DNA from: Panax quinquefolius
Lineage: Eukaryota > Streptophyta > Magnoliopsida > Apiales > Araliaceae
Assembly: GCA_020205615.1 (NCBI GenBank)
Contig: CM035167.1
Location: 57,929,023-57,993,022, forward strand
Direction of reading: 5' to 3'
Length of the DNA stretch: 64,000 nucleotides
Both the position numbers and the translations under genes were made by a program. Shown here piece by piece: positions 45,964-58,316 of this stretch (position 1 is its first letter; each line of letters opens with the position of its first letter). The notes beneath the pieces were generated by a model. It did no database searches. It was not told the DNA's origin and saw nothing but the letters and a program-made list of their open reading frames with translations.

Positions 45964-46303
45964 CATGTCGGCGTCGGGATTTTTGGGTGTCCTTTCCATT
46001 ACTTGTTCTTTGGTGTTCTCATTTTAGGTGAGATTTGTTTGAAAAAACAAGTGAAAAAGGTTAAACATGTATAATGTCGATGATGGGAATGATAAGAGTC
46101 GCCAGATTGGTTTTTAAATGGTTGTACCAACACAACCGAGAAAAGGTTTGCACAATGACCCGATGATGTGACAACGATATATGGGTCGGCGGCAACAGAG
46201 ATTCGTTTAGGGTCAGGGGACTTGGTTATCTTGGGGGAAGGTGTTAGGCACCCCAGACATCCGTGTTACCACGGTGGCCTCCTCTTTTCAAGAAACTATT
46301 ATC

Positions 46304-46305
<2 letters not shown>

Positions 46306-46334
<29 letters not shown>
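46306..46334. repeat. (GT)n microsatellite
   Basis: Pure GT repeat within the Tat/Ogre LTR. Confidence 0.95.
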
Positions 46335-46338
<4 letters not shown>

Positions 46339-46777
46339 GGTCGATGTCTTTATTATATGAAAGTTGTGCGAGGCCTCGTTCGAACCTATATACACAGGGT
46401 TTGAATTTATGTAAAAATTCAGTTTTAGCAAGATATAAGCAATGATGTTTTATAAAAGAGGTTTTTCAAACCACGATGCTCAATAGGAATTGAGACCTTT
46501 TACACTCCCATTTTTATTAAGTGGCTAATTTGAATTGATTTTATTTGTGGATCACGAGGCATCCGTATGAAAAATAATATATCCAAAATAATCTGCCGAC
46601 TTCCTCGTGGGTATGGAAACCATCGAGGAAATCTGAGACATCATGAAAATAATTTACAAAATACGCTTACAATTGAAAATGTCCATCACGGAGAACGAAT
46701 CTAGATCGATGGGATGAATCAGTGATCACATGATTCTAGTGCACAAAATATTGCAATTTGTATAAAAGCAATAAGCG

Positions 46778-47513
<736 letters not shown>

Positions 47514-48414
47514 AAATGAAACCACGGATAGAAGTCAAGGCAAAGCAACCAACCACGACTCTCAGCGTGTAGAAGGGTGTGTGCAAAGATGAAGAAAAAA
47601 GACTACAAAAGTGTGTGAGAAGGCTTACGGTGGTGATAAAAGGGCTTCTATATCTTTAGAGTGGGTAAACACTTGGGCTTTTGTGAGTACAAAAAGGCTA
47701 TATATAGAGCTCACGGTGTGTTTGAAGTGTGAAAAATACACTTATATAAGCGCGAGTCTGAGTAAATTGTGCGGGGGTTTCCCCATCTTTTTCTCTTAAA
47801 ATCAGCACCCCAAGCCCTCTATTTATAGGCAATATGTGCCAGGTGGTGTGTGCTGTAGGTGAGCATGGTGTGTGAGGTGGTCGATGGCCGGGATTATGTC
47901 GGGTCGGGTCGTCTCGAAATCGTGCATTCGAGCCTTATAATGTCCACTCGGATTTTGAGAAGTGCAATCCAGGCATCCGTTTTGAGGTATTCAAGACCTA
48001 TTTTGACCCGCCGTTGTTGAGAGTTGTATGATGGCATGGGATTAGAGTTTGTCTGAAGTCTTTGAAGATGGGACGATGCCCTCGGTCTTGAAGCTTCAAC
48101 TTTCATCCATTACCCCTTTTGATAGTCACTCGGGATTGGTTAGCCTTGTGGGACATTGTTGCGTAGAGGCGAGGCGTGGCATCGTGTTGGGCCGAGATGG
48201 CGATGTTGCCCCTCACAGATTATTCTTCTTAGGATTGGGCGATAAGCGAGACGTTGCTCGGAACTTATTTGAGATTGAATTGCTGCATTTGTTGAAGGTC
48301 CTCATTGTCATCTTTGAGGTGTGCTGTCTTTTCGATGTTATTATTAGGGTTGATACGGTGTATCTCGTTGTGAGTCTTGAGATTGAAGGCGATGGCATTT
48401 GAAACAAGCATTTA

Positions 48415-48672
48415 GGGGTTATCTCGAATCGCATTCCTTGGGGTTATCACCAGGTTGGTGGCTATTCCATGGTTGGGGCCGAGGCCCGATACCTCGGGGT
48501 TATCTCAAGAGATTAATCGGTCTTCTCGGTGTGTGTTCGGTATTGTATTGTATCTGCGGTCTCGGGGTTAGATCAGAGGTTGAAATCATTACTCCCAGTT
48601 TGCGATCAGGGGGTTGATCTTTTGCACTTCCGGTAGTATCCGGTATGGATTTGGATTGTCTTTCGGGGTTCT
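48415..48672. repeat. Six dispersed GGGGTTATCTC-like words in Tat/Ogre LTR
   Basis: GGGGTT followed by ATCTC, ATCAC, ATCTC, AGATC, GATCT or CTCTC at about 48415, 48440, 48496, 48564, 48610 and 48665. The 25-68 base spacing is uneven. Confidence 0.7.
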
Positions 48673-48734
48673 CTCTTAAAAAGACGAATCATCCTCCCCG
48701 CATGATATTAGGACTCTCTTGAATCTCTCTTTGT

Positions 48735-49889
48735 CTGTTCAAATGACCATTAGACTTGAAAGCGGCTACTTCCTTGCCCGCCATTCTTGGTATGGTCTTC
48801 AAACAAGAGAGACTCTGATTGAGGCGATCGATGGTTTTGGACTTATGACCAACTTTGTTCTTCTTCGGGATCCGAGAGATGGTAGTCTCGATCCTCATCT
48901 CGCTTCATCTTCTTCTTTGCTTCCTTCTTAGCATCCTCAGAGTCTCTATATCAGAGGACTCTACAGGAATATCAGTAGTAGATCCTTGAGGCTCTTCCAC
49001 CTGTCTAGCTCTTAGCTTTCTTTTGCCCTTGCTTTTTTTTTTTTTAAGAACAGAGGGCTCTTCTTTGTTGATTTCTTCTTCTTCTTCTTCTTCCCCGATA
49101 ATGAGATATGTTTCTGGAAAGTTCGAGTTCTTCAGATCCCCAGTTCTTCCACTAGACTCAGTCATCATTCGCACATGCTCAGCGGGGTTTCTTTTCCAGT
49201 TTTCAAACAACTGCTAGGTCATTCTTCGATTTGGGTTGATGGCTTCTCCCTCTTCATCGCCAATTTTGTCACCCAGTGCAGATTGCAGAATGAGACTCAA
49301 GAAACGCCCATATAGCATCTTCTGAGGGCTTTTTGATTTCTTTGAGTTTACTATCCATTTCCTAATCCACTCGAGTAATATAGCTCCATAGTTGAGTTGT
49401 ATATCATAATACATGGCAGTTATGAGCCTTAGTTGAGCTTCATTCACTGAGTTATGTCCTAGAGCTCTTACAGCAGATACATTTCCCAATAATGTCAGCC
49501 AAAAATTCATACCTTTGTGGGAACTCCTTCTTTTTGTACCCTTTCACAGAGGGGTTTTTCTTGTGATGCATTTTTCTTAGTCCCTCTTGGAAGTCTATGA
49601 TGTCTAAGAATGGGTGCCCTTCATTCTTGAAACCTAGGGCCAGATTAAAGTCTTCTGCCTTTAGTCTAATTTCTACTTCCCTTACTCTTGTAGTGATGGT
49701 GTTGTTTTTAAACACACCATTTTTGTAGAACTCTTTTACTAACTTGGGATAGATAAGGGTATCTGTGCTTAGAGCCTCCTCGAGACCCGCCTTCTTCAGC
49801 AGCGCTAGGGTCTTGTGAAATTTTGGTGGAGCTGTTTTGAACTCGTCAAAACAGAGTCTGTAGCCGGATACCACATTTGAAGCAGCCAT
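48735..49889 (-). pseudogene. Extra env-position ORF of SIRE-like element B (truncated)
   Basis: Start at 49889: M-A-A-S-N-V-V-S-G-Y-R-L-C-F-D-E-F. The first 145 codons stay open and include LVKEFYKNGVFKNNTITTRV, REVEIRLKAEDFNLALGF and KKMHHKKNPSVKGYK-like residues, then a frameshift at the CKSS/ALGHNSVNEAQ junction. It continues through 49510-49214 and 49210-48905 and loses homology to copy A near 48735. Resemblance to the putative plant transposon protein family in the YP.LV.EFY block is inferred. The Lys/Glu-rich part (EEEEEEINKEE, KKKKSKGKRKL) precedes the cut. Confidence 0.7.
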
Positions 49890-50620
49890 TGATTCTATAG
49901 TTGGAGGTGAGATACGTCTGAGCTTTCTGCTGATTTAGGGTTTTTGCTTTGAGAGAGAGAGAGAATGAGAGAGAGATAATCTTTTGGACTTCAGATTTCA
50001 AAAATACGATTTCAACTTGTACTTGTAACTTCCCTTTCCTCTTTTTCGCTTAATGGGACAGGTGTCGATTTTTACTTGGCTGTATGATTTTGACTGTGCA
50101 GGAATGTACTGAATTGTCCTTGGCTTCTTCAGAGCTGAGGTGTCCTTAGGAAGACTACGATCATTGAGGTAATCTTATGTTCGTTGAATCTGTCCTGCGA
50201 TCGTCGAGTCTGATCAGCATTCGTTGAGTCTGTCCTACGATCGTCGAGTCTGATCAACATTCGTTTAGTCTGTCCTACGATCGTCGAGTCTGTCCAAATC
50301 CTTGTGATGAGTTTTTGATAAAGCATTCTTTTAAGGCAGCTCAGGAAGGGCCAACCTCTTGGAGAGATTCAAGGGTTAGATTTGTTCCTGAGGCACCTCT
50401 TAGAGAGATTGCTATGTTATGAAGCTTGTCATCACATGATACATTTTTGCTTTGTGGATGGGGCTTGTGTCATCGTTGAGTCTGCACTATGATAGTTAAG
50501 TCTTTGCTACGATCGTTGAAGTAGTTTTCTTTTCAGCTCTACGATCATTAGCTTTCCTTGATCATGTCTAGGATTTTGAGTTCAGCCTTTGTATTTGTCA
50601 TGGTTAGCACAATCTAGAGC
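49890..50620 (-). other. Spacer between RNase H and extra ORF of element B
   Basis: Non-coding, with a GAGAGAGAGA tract at 49950 and a cluster of GATCGTCGAGTCTG/CCTACGATCGTCGAG words at 50150-50300 and 50500-50545. The 5' half matches the leader left at 33542-33813. Confidence 0.6.
50195..50300. repeat. Tandem-like array of TACGATCGTCGAGTCTG words
   Basis: CTGCGATCGTCGAGTCTGAT (about 50195), CTACGATCGTCGAGTCTGAT (about 50235) and CTACGATCGTCGAGTCTG (about 50275), about 40 bases apart with CATTCGTT(G/T)AGTCTGTC between. Confidence 0.85.
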
Positions 50621-50627
50621 ATATATT

Positions 50628-50957
50628 TCATGGTTGTAGATTTAGCATACCTAGCTCACTTATTAACTTATTAAATCTAGATTCATCTAGTGGTTTTGTA
50701 AAAACATCAGCAAGATGATTTTCAGTAGGGATATATTGTAAAGATATAGTTCCATTTTGCACATGATCCCTAATGAAGTGATACCTTATTTCTATATGCT
50801 TAGTCCTAGAATGTATGACATGATTATGAGTTATTTCTATGGCACTTGTGTTATCACAGTGTATGGGAATAGATTTGAAATCAAACCCATAGTCAGCTAG
50901 TTGATTTCTCATCCATAGGATCTCGAAACGATGAGTTGCCGGTGAGAATATATTCAC
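50628..50957 (-). pseudogene. SIRE-like RNase H C-terminal part
   Basis: An open frame of 109 codons ending at 50628: LADYGFDFKSIPIHCDNTSA, IEITHNHVIHSRTKHIEIRY and HFIRDHVQNGTISLQYIPTE, then ADVFTKPL. This is the terminal RNase H region of Copia pol. It is disconnected from the upstream half by frameshifts at about 50940-51100. Confidence 0.85.
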
Positions 50958-51098
50958 TTTTCCGTAGTTGAAGTAGATACCGAGTTTTGCTTTTTGCTAA
51001 ACCAGACACACGCGTCTGCTTCCTAGAAGTTGACAAGTGCCATCGGTACTCTTTTCTATCTATTTTGCATCCTGCAAAATCGAAGATCTGTGAATCTG

Positions 51099-52200
51099 TT
51101 AGTTCAAATGAGGATTCCTTGGGGTACCAAAGCCCCAAGTAAGGTGTACCTCGAGAGATACACGAAGATCCTCTTTACTGACAGATAAATGTGACTCTTT
51201 AGGGTTAGCTCGAAATCTAGCACATATGCATGTTGCAAACATTATGTCCAGTCTCTTGGCGATTAGGTATAAAAGAGAGCCTATCATACCTCTGTATTGA
51301 GTGATATTAATACTTTTACCTTTCTCATCCTTGTCAAGCTTGGTTGCATGAGCAATTGGTGTTTTCATGGGAGAGGCTGATTCCATGCCATACTTCTTCA
51401 GTAAGTCTTTGATGTACTTGGCTTGGTTTATGAAAATTCCTTCTTCAGTCTGCTTTATTTGCAGTCCAATGAAGAAGTTCAGCTCACCCATCATGCTCAT
51501 TTCAAACTTGCTTTGCATTAGCTTAGAGAACCTCTTGCATAACTTTTCGTCAGTAGAACCAAAGATAATTTCATCAACATAGATTTGAACTAGTAAGACT
51601 TTGTCTTTATGCTTTCTAAGAAACAGTGTGGTATCTACTCTACCTCTAGTGAACCCATTTTCGATTAAGAAGTTAGTCAGTGTTTCATACCATGCTCTAG
51701 GTGCTTGATTAAGACCATATAAAGCTTTATCTAATTTATAGACATAATTAGAAAGTGATGGATTGATGAAACCTGGTGGTTGTTCTACATAGACTTCTTC
51801 TTGGAGCTCTCCATTTAGAAATGCACTCTTGACATCCATCTAGAAGACTTTGAACTTCATGTGGGCAGTAAAGGCAAGAAAGATTCTGATGGCTTCCAGT
51901 CTGGCAACAGGTACAAATGTCTCATCGTAGTTGATACCTTCTTCTTGAGAATAGCCCTTTGCCACTAATCTTGTCTTATTTCTGGTTATGACCCCATCTT
52001 CATCCATTTTGTTTCTGAAGACCCACTTAGTTCCTATCACAGGATGACTCTTTGGTCTTGGTACCAATCTCTATACTTTGTTTCGTTCAAATTTGTTGAG
52101 TTCTTCCTGCATGGCTTCTATCCAACTGGAGTCTTCCATAGCAGCCTCTATCTTCTTTAGCTCTATTTATGACAGGAAGCTTAGATAAAAACATTCATTC
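51099..52200 (-). pseudogene. SIRE-like reverse transcriptase, stop codon and altered active site
   Basis: The first part (52067-51840) reads [20 protein letters not shown], then a TAG at 51841 where copies usually have a sense codon. The second part (51839-51099) starts [20 protein letters not shown] and includes [16 protein letters not shown]. The catalytic block reads Y-V-D-E-I-I-F-G-S at about 51580-51555: the second Asp of YVDD is Glu (GAA at 51572-51570). Thus two independent lesions. Confidence 0.88.
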
Positions 52201-53384
52201 TGAGTAGCAGCTCTTATTTTGACTCTAGCACTCGGATCTCCAATGATTAGATCCTGAGTGTGATCTCTTGCCCATCTGTTGCCAATTGGGACATCTGTCC
52301 TGATGCCTTCCTGTCTCAAGTCTTCAAGGTCTATCTCTTTTTCTTGGAGTGGAGGCTCGCTGTCTTGCAATGACCTCTCTACGATCACATTCTCAAGCTC
52401 TACGATTTCACTGTCTGGTACTACGATCGTAGTGTTAAGCTCGACGACTTCATTCGTAGTGTCTGCACTATCGATCGTAGTGTCTTGAGGCACTGTTTTG
52501 TCTAAGTCAGTTTCATCAAAGATGATGTGTATTGAGACTTCAACATTCAGTGTCTTCTTGTTGAACACTCTATATGCCTTGCTGTCTGTGGCATATCCAA
52601 GAAAGGTCCCTTCATCTGACTTGGGCTGGAATTTTGTCAAATACTGCTTTCCATTGTTGAGAATGTAGCATGCACAACCAAAGACATGGAAGTAGCTGAC
52701 ACTTGGCTTTCTTCCTTTCCACAGTTCGTAGGGCGTCTTCTTGATCGTAGAGTGTATGAGTGATCTGTTTTGCGTGTAGCATGTAGTGTTGATAGCTTCT
52801 TCCCAGAGGTATTCAGGCAGATGGGCTGCAGCTAGTAGAGTTCTTCTAGCCTCTATCAAGGTTCTGTTCTTTCTTTCAGCTACTCCATTTTGTTGAGGAG
52901 TTCGTGAAGCTGAGAAGTTGTGACTGATCCCATTGTCTGTGAAAAACTGATCCATTTATGAGAAATCAAATTCTCTCCCATGATCACTCCTTATGGCCTT
53001 GATTTTCTCTCCTTTCTCGTTCATCACTAGTCTGAACATCTTGATCAATTCGGAGCTTGTTTCATCCTTTGAAGTTAGGAAGAATACCCATGTGAATCTG
53101 GTGTAGTCGTCGACTATGACTAGAGAGTATCTTCTTCCTCCAAGACTAGTTGTTGGGATTGGCCCAAAGAGATCCATGTGGAGTAACTGCAGGGGCTTGT
53201 CAATAGAGTTGGCAGTCTTGCTTTTGAATGAGCTTCTGGTTTGCTTTCCAAGCTGACAAGCATTGCATGACCTTTCCTTCACGAAGTTGAACTTGGGTAG
53301 GCTAGCTACTAGGTCTTTTGATGCCAGTTTGGACATGCTTTTGAAGTTTAAGTGAGACAACCGTCTATGCCATAGTCGGCTCAT
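52200..53384 (-). pseudogene. SIRE-like integrase with in-frame stop
   Basis: The pre-integrase block starts near 53384 (SRLWHRRLSHLNFKSMSKL). The core has first Asp in HMDLFGPIPTT and second Asp in IRSDHGREF; a TAA at about 52958-52956 breaks the frame right after. The following frame (52955) carries the third residue Glu in QQNGVAERKNRTLIEARR and the PYELWKGRKPSVSYFHVFGC motif. A Ser/Thr/Val/Glu-rich linker to reverse transcriptase (52500-52300) contains several CTACGATC-derived codons. Confidence 0.88.
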
Positions 53385-53432
53385 TTCTTTAGATGCTTTT
53401 GCCAGAAAACATATTGTCTCATCTGAGCTTAG

Positions 53433-53790
53433 TTAACCAAGATCCACTGTGTAGACATTTCCTTCTCTTGTCCCGGTTAGCTTTACAACAGATGTCTTCA
53501 AATCTCTGACTTGACATTGGTTATTGAGGAATGTCACTTGATGACCCTTGTCACAGAGTTGGTTGGTACTTAGAAGGTTGTGTTGAAGACCTTCCACATA
53601 GGCTACTTTGCTGAAAGATACTGCACCATTGCCAGCAGAGCCATATCCTCTTGTCTTGCCCGAGCTGTTATCTCCAAAGATGACCGAGGGACCCTCCTTT
53701 TCTATGTAGTTAGATAGTAGAGCTTTGTTCCCTGTCATATGCCTCGAGCATCCACTGTCCAGATACCATGTTGAGGTCGTGGAGCTCTTT
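53433..53790 (-). pseudogene. SIRE-like protease
   Basis: The active site is W-Y-L-D-S-G-C-S-R-H-M-T-G, with D-S-G at 53759-53751 (DSG is a usual Copia form), followed by an open frame from 53738 to 53433 (KVAYVEGLQHNLLSTNQLCD, KGHQVTFLN). The reading frame is otherwise interrupted between gag and protease. Confidence 0.82.
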
Positions 53791-53838
53791 TCCTGTCAAA
53801 ACATTTGAACCTTCATTTTGGTACCCATATTTGAACCT

Positions 53839-54264
53839 TCATTTTGGTACCCATATTTCCTGTCTAATCTTGGGTCTCACATGCATGGAGTTATAATAAC
53901 ATTTTGTAGCCCTCTGACCATATTTATTGCATATGAAACATCTATTATGATGCATGCCTGTGTGTGCATGATGATTCATCTTCCACTTGGACTCGTGTGG
54001 TTCTTTAGTTAACCTTCTGTTAAACTGATTCTCTTTCTTCCACGTGTCCTTAGGTTTTATAAATAGTGATGAGTGTGCCTTACCTGTACTGTACCTTCCC
54101 AGTTGAGTCGTAGAGTTGGTCTTGCTTGACTCTACGATTCTTCGAGGTTGGTGAGTAGAGGTTGGGTTACTCTTCTCCTTTATGAAGCCCAGGCCAGCGT
54201 GAGATCCTTTACTTCTCTGAGTATAACTAGAAACAGTAGAACATGGTTGAACTGGCTCTCCCAA
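53839..54264 (-). pseudogene. SIRE-like gag-pol linker with second zinc-knuckle-like block
   Basis: Open frame of 141 codons; near its end HNRCFICNKYGQRATKC resembles a CCHC knuckle whose His is Gln. The start is arbitrary within a broken polyprotein. Confidence 0.6.
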
Positions 54265-54547
54265 CTATGATGATTTCACAAAGGCAATGCCTCTACCAAA
54301 ACTTGAGGCATTACTAGTGCTAGTTTCCATTGTCTTTTCCACACAAGGCTCTGAGATGAATTCCCCAAAGCTGGACACATTACATCGAATGTGCTTCTCC
54401 TCGACTAGAGAGCGAGGCATATCTATGGATGATGAGGATTTGTTCCATGTAGAGATAGTCTTCTCTAGATCCTCAACTTTAGAGGTTAGAATAGACTCTC
54501 TTTGTGCATTGAGTGTGTTTGTCTGTTTTAAGGTCTCATTCTCAGCC

Positions 54548-55931
54548 TCAAGCTTGAAAAAGAAGATTAGTACTTAGAAGGGCTGTTTCAAGCTCTTCTT
54601 GAACTTTCTTCTTTTTCTCTTGAAGAAGTGAATGATCTTTAGACAAGACTCTGAACCACTTCATGTATTGATGTAGATCAGTGGTTATAACATGCAGTGC
54701 AGTTCTTAAGTCATTCATGTCTACATCAGGTGAGTTGAAATCAAATACCTCGTCGAGACTTACATCATGTATGTTGAGGCTTTGTTTGTCCTTTGCATGT
54801 TTGACCATTAAGCACAGATTGGCCATATGTGGTTCTTCTTCATCTCCGGAGTCAGCATTTTAGTCATTATCTGAGTCACTCCACGATCCTCAAGCTACCA
54901 GGCCTTTGTCTCTTTTCTAAGGCCTCTTGTTTCCTTTGTATTCCTTCTTTGCATGTGTTTTCTTCTTTAGTTCTTCTTTGATAGGTTTGTTGCAGTTGGC
55001 GATGAAGTGGCCAGGCTTTTTGCAGTTATAGCATAGGTCATTCATTTGCTCTCTCGATCACGTAATTCTTGACCTTCTTTGGCTTACTGATTCTGCCTTG
55101 TCGCATGAACCTTCTTAGTCTCTTTACCAGCATAGCAAAGTCATCATCATCGTCTTCATCATCATCAGAGTCAATCTCGGTGTTGACCTTTGATGCACTT
55201 TTCGATTGCCTTGAGAGCAACACCCTTATCCTTCCTTCTTCCTTCCGATAAGGTTTCAAAGACGTTGGGTCGACTCCGGTTAGATATGTCGAGATTTCCA
55301 TATAGTTGTTGAACTGTCATCTCGCTGAGATTCTTTGACTCTCTTATTGCGATGGGTCTTGGCATCCCACCCTTGGTAGGGCTCTCAAGAACTTTATGGT
55401 CGATCTTTGTTAGGATAGACCTTTCCATATGCTCATAGAGAGTTGAGCGAAACATCAATCTTTCATAGGTGGCGCTTACATTTTCTCCTTGCACACGAAA
55501 TGGCGAACATTTCATCTTCTTTGTGTTAGAAGAGACTGTTTGTTCTCTCTAACTTCTTCAGTTCCTTCGTGCATGATCAACAGAGCTTCCCAAACTTCCT
55601 TAGCTGTTTTGCTGTTTACAACATTTTCAAACAGATTGTCCTCTAAGGATTGGAACAGGATGTTCTTAGCCTTCTTATCAAGTTGGACTGCTCTTTTCTC
55701 GTTGTCTATCCACTCTTCTTTAATTTTGATCTGTATACGGTTTGGATCGTCAGTGGTTGGTGCAAGCTTGGTTGGAATGTAGGGCCCATTTTTAATGGTC
55801 TCAAATAGATCTTCATCTATTGAGTCCATGTATGCTTGCATCCTGACTTTCCAGTTAGCAAATTTATCCTTGTTGCACATTGGTGGCTTCTTTGCCCCCC
55901 AGTCTGGATTTCCTTGAATACGAAGTGCCAT
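54548..55931 (-). pseudogene. SIRE-like gag
   Basis: The likely ATG is at 55931-55929 (MALRIQGNPDWGAKKPPM), a short distance after the primer-binding site. Core residues include NWKVRMQAYMDSIDEDLFE, KNILFQSLEDNLFENVVN and KEVWEALLIMHEGTEEVREN. A frameshift near 55512 follows, then MKCSPFRVQGENVSATYERL. A CCHC knuckle C-Y-N-C-K-K-P-G-H-F-I-A-N-C is at 55033-54992. A coiled-coil-like tail (54826-54548) ends it. Frameshifted several times. Confidence 0.82.
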
Positions 55932-55969
55932 TGGATCTACTAAAGTTTGTAAGTTGTAAAATAGAACTC

Positions 55970-55983
55970 CTTCTCGATACCAA
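55970..55983 (-). promoter_or_regulatory. SIRE-like primer-binding site
   Basis: The minus strand reads TTGGTATCGAGAAG next to the 5' LTR end, related to the initiator-Met primer site. Confidence 0.7.
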
Positions 55984-55984
55984 T

Positions 55985-57534
55985 TGTTAGTTCTAGTTGG
56001 CACAATAGTTATCTAGAAGGGGGGTTGAATAGATATTTAAAAATCTTTTCATTTTAAACTTGTTCTTTGATAATGATTAAAACTTAGCGGAATAAATGTT
56101 TGTTTTAATCTTCTTTACCAAGCAATGGAGTAATGAGGGTGAGGCGCTTATGGCGGTTATAACGAGATATAGCGATTATGATATGAATGTAAATGACACA
56201 GTCATTTTAAGTGGTTGAGCACACTTAAAGCTCTAGTCCACTCTTCTACTCAACGAGTAGGATATCCACTAAGGATGTCTCATTACAACTTCGAATCACA
56301 CAGATTCCTTCTAGACCAGTAGCCTAGGAACTTCTTAGTTCACTCTTGAACTCTTCAAGTCCGTCCAGTTTAGACTTGAACTCTTACGTTCACTCTGAAC
56401 TCTTCAAGTCCAAAGAGACTTGGTACTCTTCTTCAGTTGGTTGATAAAGTTGTGTTCTTGATGGTTGCTACTTAGTTGCTGTGTAAGCACTTGTTCTAAA
56501 GAACTGAGTAGCTGAGCAAGCTTTGCAATATCTCAGATCGTAGAGTTGAGCTTGAGAGAGATGTTCACGTTGTTTGTTCAATGCTTGCTTAGTTCTCTCT
56601 CATCTGTCTGATATGCATATATGTGATCTTGAAAACTATCCGTTGGATTCATCCGTTGAGGCATTAAATGCATTTAACTTTTCTGATCTTTGATGGAGAC
56701 ATTTTTGCACATCTTCTGAAACTGCATTCTGGCCCACTGACACATCAGACTTCTTTCTCACCTAACACCTGAAAAGGTGTTTTGTCCCTCTTACCCATGG
56801 TACTATCCTTAGCTTCTTCAATACGCTTCTTTGTTGCATACTAAGGATATTTCATATACTCTGGGACTGATGAGTACTGCAGCATCTAGAATCCATTCCT
56901 CATATGTTGAAATCTATCTTTACACAAATCATGAGGCTCGACGTTTTCTGACATAAGACAGATGCTTTACGATTCAGATCACGATACTCTACGATTCAGA
57001 TCGTAGTGACTTGTTGCCTTGGTGCTTGATCTGATGCTATCATTAGAGAGCACTACGATTTCTCTTAAACCCTTGCACACTACGATCTTTACTTGCTCGT
57101 GTTATTGACTCTACGTTCCCAAGAGCACACTACGATCGTTGACTTGTAAACTCCATGTTTCCTTCAACACACTACGATCGTGGAGTTGGCTCGGCAAACG
57201 TTGGGACAACTCTACGATTTCCAAAGAGTCCCTTCAAGGCGGACACATTATGATCTTTGAAGCTCTACGTTTCTGCCTTGACTTCTGCAGTGTTGATCAG
57301 ATGATACACTACGATTTCTTCGAAGCCTATCTATTACATCTCAAGATCAACCTAACAGCTTTGATCTTTCTATCTATACATTCCATTACAGAATGATACA
57401 CGTTAAGATCTTAGATCAACCTAACAACTTTGATCTATCACTAAGTCCTTGTACATATATTCATTGAAGGACTTTACAAATAATTATGAGCATATACATT
57501 AAAACATCAAATCATAATATGCATTCTCCCAACA
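55985..57534 (-). repeat. 5' LTR of SIRE-like element B (1550 bp)
   Basis: Plus-strand ends are TGTTAGTTCTAG and CTCTCCCAACA. It is homologous to the LTR at 28735-30222 with many small differences. It contains about ten CTACGAT words at 56535-57310. Confidence 0.9.
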
Positions 57535-58316
57535 AAATCTACATGGAACAACAAGAAGGGTTTATTGTTCCAGGACAAGAAAAGAAAGTTTCTCAGCTTG
57601 TGAAGTCCTTTTATGGATTAAAACAAGCACCTAAACAATAACATGAAAAATTTGACAGTGCAATCTTGTCAAATGGTTTCAAGAAAAATAAGTGTGACAA
57701 ATGTGTGTATGTTAAGGATACTGAGAAAGGGTATGTAATTATTTGTCTTTATGTAGATGATATGCTCATTATGGGTAGTAATAATGAAATCATGAAAACT
57801 ACTAAAAGAATGTTAAATAATATATTTGACATGAAAGACATAGGTGTTACCGATGTAATATTAGGAATTAAAATTTCTAAAACATCGGATGAGTTAGTAT
57901 TATCACAATCACACTATATTGAGAAAATACTCAGGAAACTCAATCAATACGATTGCAATCATGTGGGAACACCGATAGATATAAATCTACATTTATCTCA
58001 AAATAAAGGAGAGAACCAATCATAACCTGAGTATGCACAAATAGTTGGAAGCCTTATGTACGTAATAAATTGTACACGTCCTGACATAACATATGTTGTC
58101 AATAAATTGAGTAGATTTATAAGCAATCCAGGATAAGATCACTGGAAAACAATTATAAGAGTTTTAAGGTATTTAAAATACACTCAAAACTTTGGATTGC
58201 ACTACTCAAGATATCCTGTAATACTTGAAGGATATTATGATGCGAACTGGATATCGGATACAAAAGACTCTAAACCCACAAGTGGTTTTGTATTTACAGT
58301 AGGAGGATGATCATTA
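57535..58316 (+). pseudogene. Copia element D: reverse transcriptase and first part of RNase H
   Basis: Plus-strand sequence with QQEGFIVPGQEKKVSQLVKS, FYGLKQAPKQ followed by a TAA, then HEKFDSAILSNGFKKNKCDK. The catalytic motif YVDDMLIMGSNNE is at about 57748-57786 and intact. It continues to about 58316 with LSRFISNPG, a stop, and the RNase H start [20 protein letters not shown]. It is interrupted on the left by SIRE-like element B and on the right by a solo LTR. This is a different lineage from the SIRE-like elements. Confidence 0.85.

Larger units (their letters stand above)
48700..57534 (-). mobile_element. SIRE/Maximus-like Copia element B, 3' part missing
   Basis: Minus-strand order: 5' LTR (57534-55985), primer-binding site, gag, protease, integrase, reverse transcriptase, RNase H, extra ORF (cut near 48700 by the Tat/Ogre LTR). 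It lies inside the plus-strand Copia element D (57535 on). It is closely related to, but not the same insertion as, element A at 28735-33813. Confidence 0.85.
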
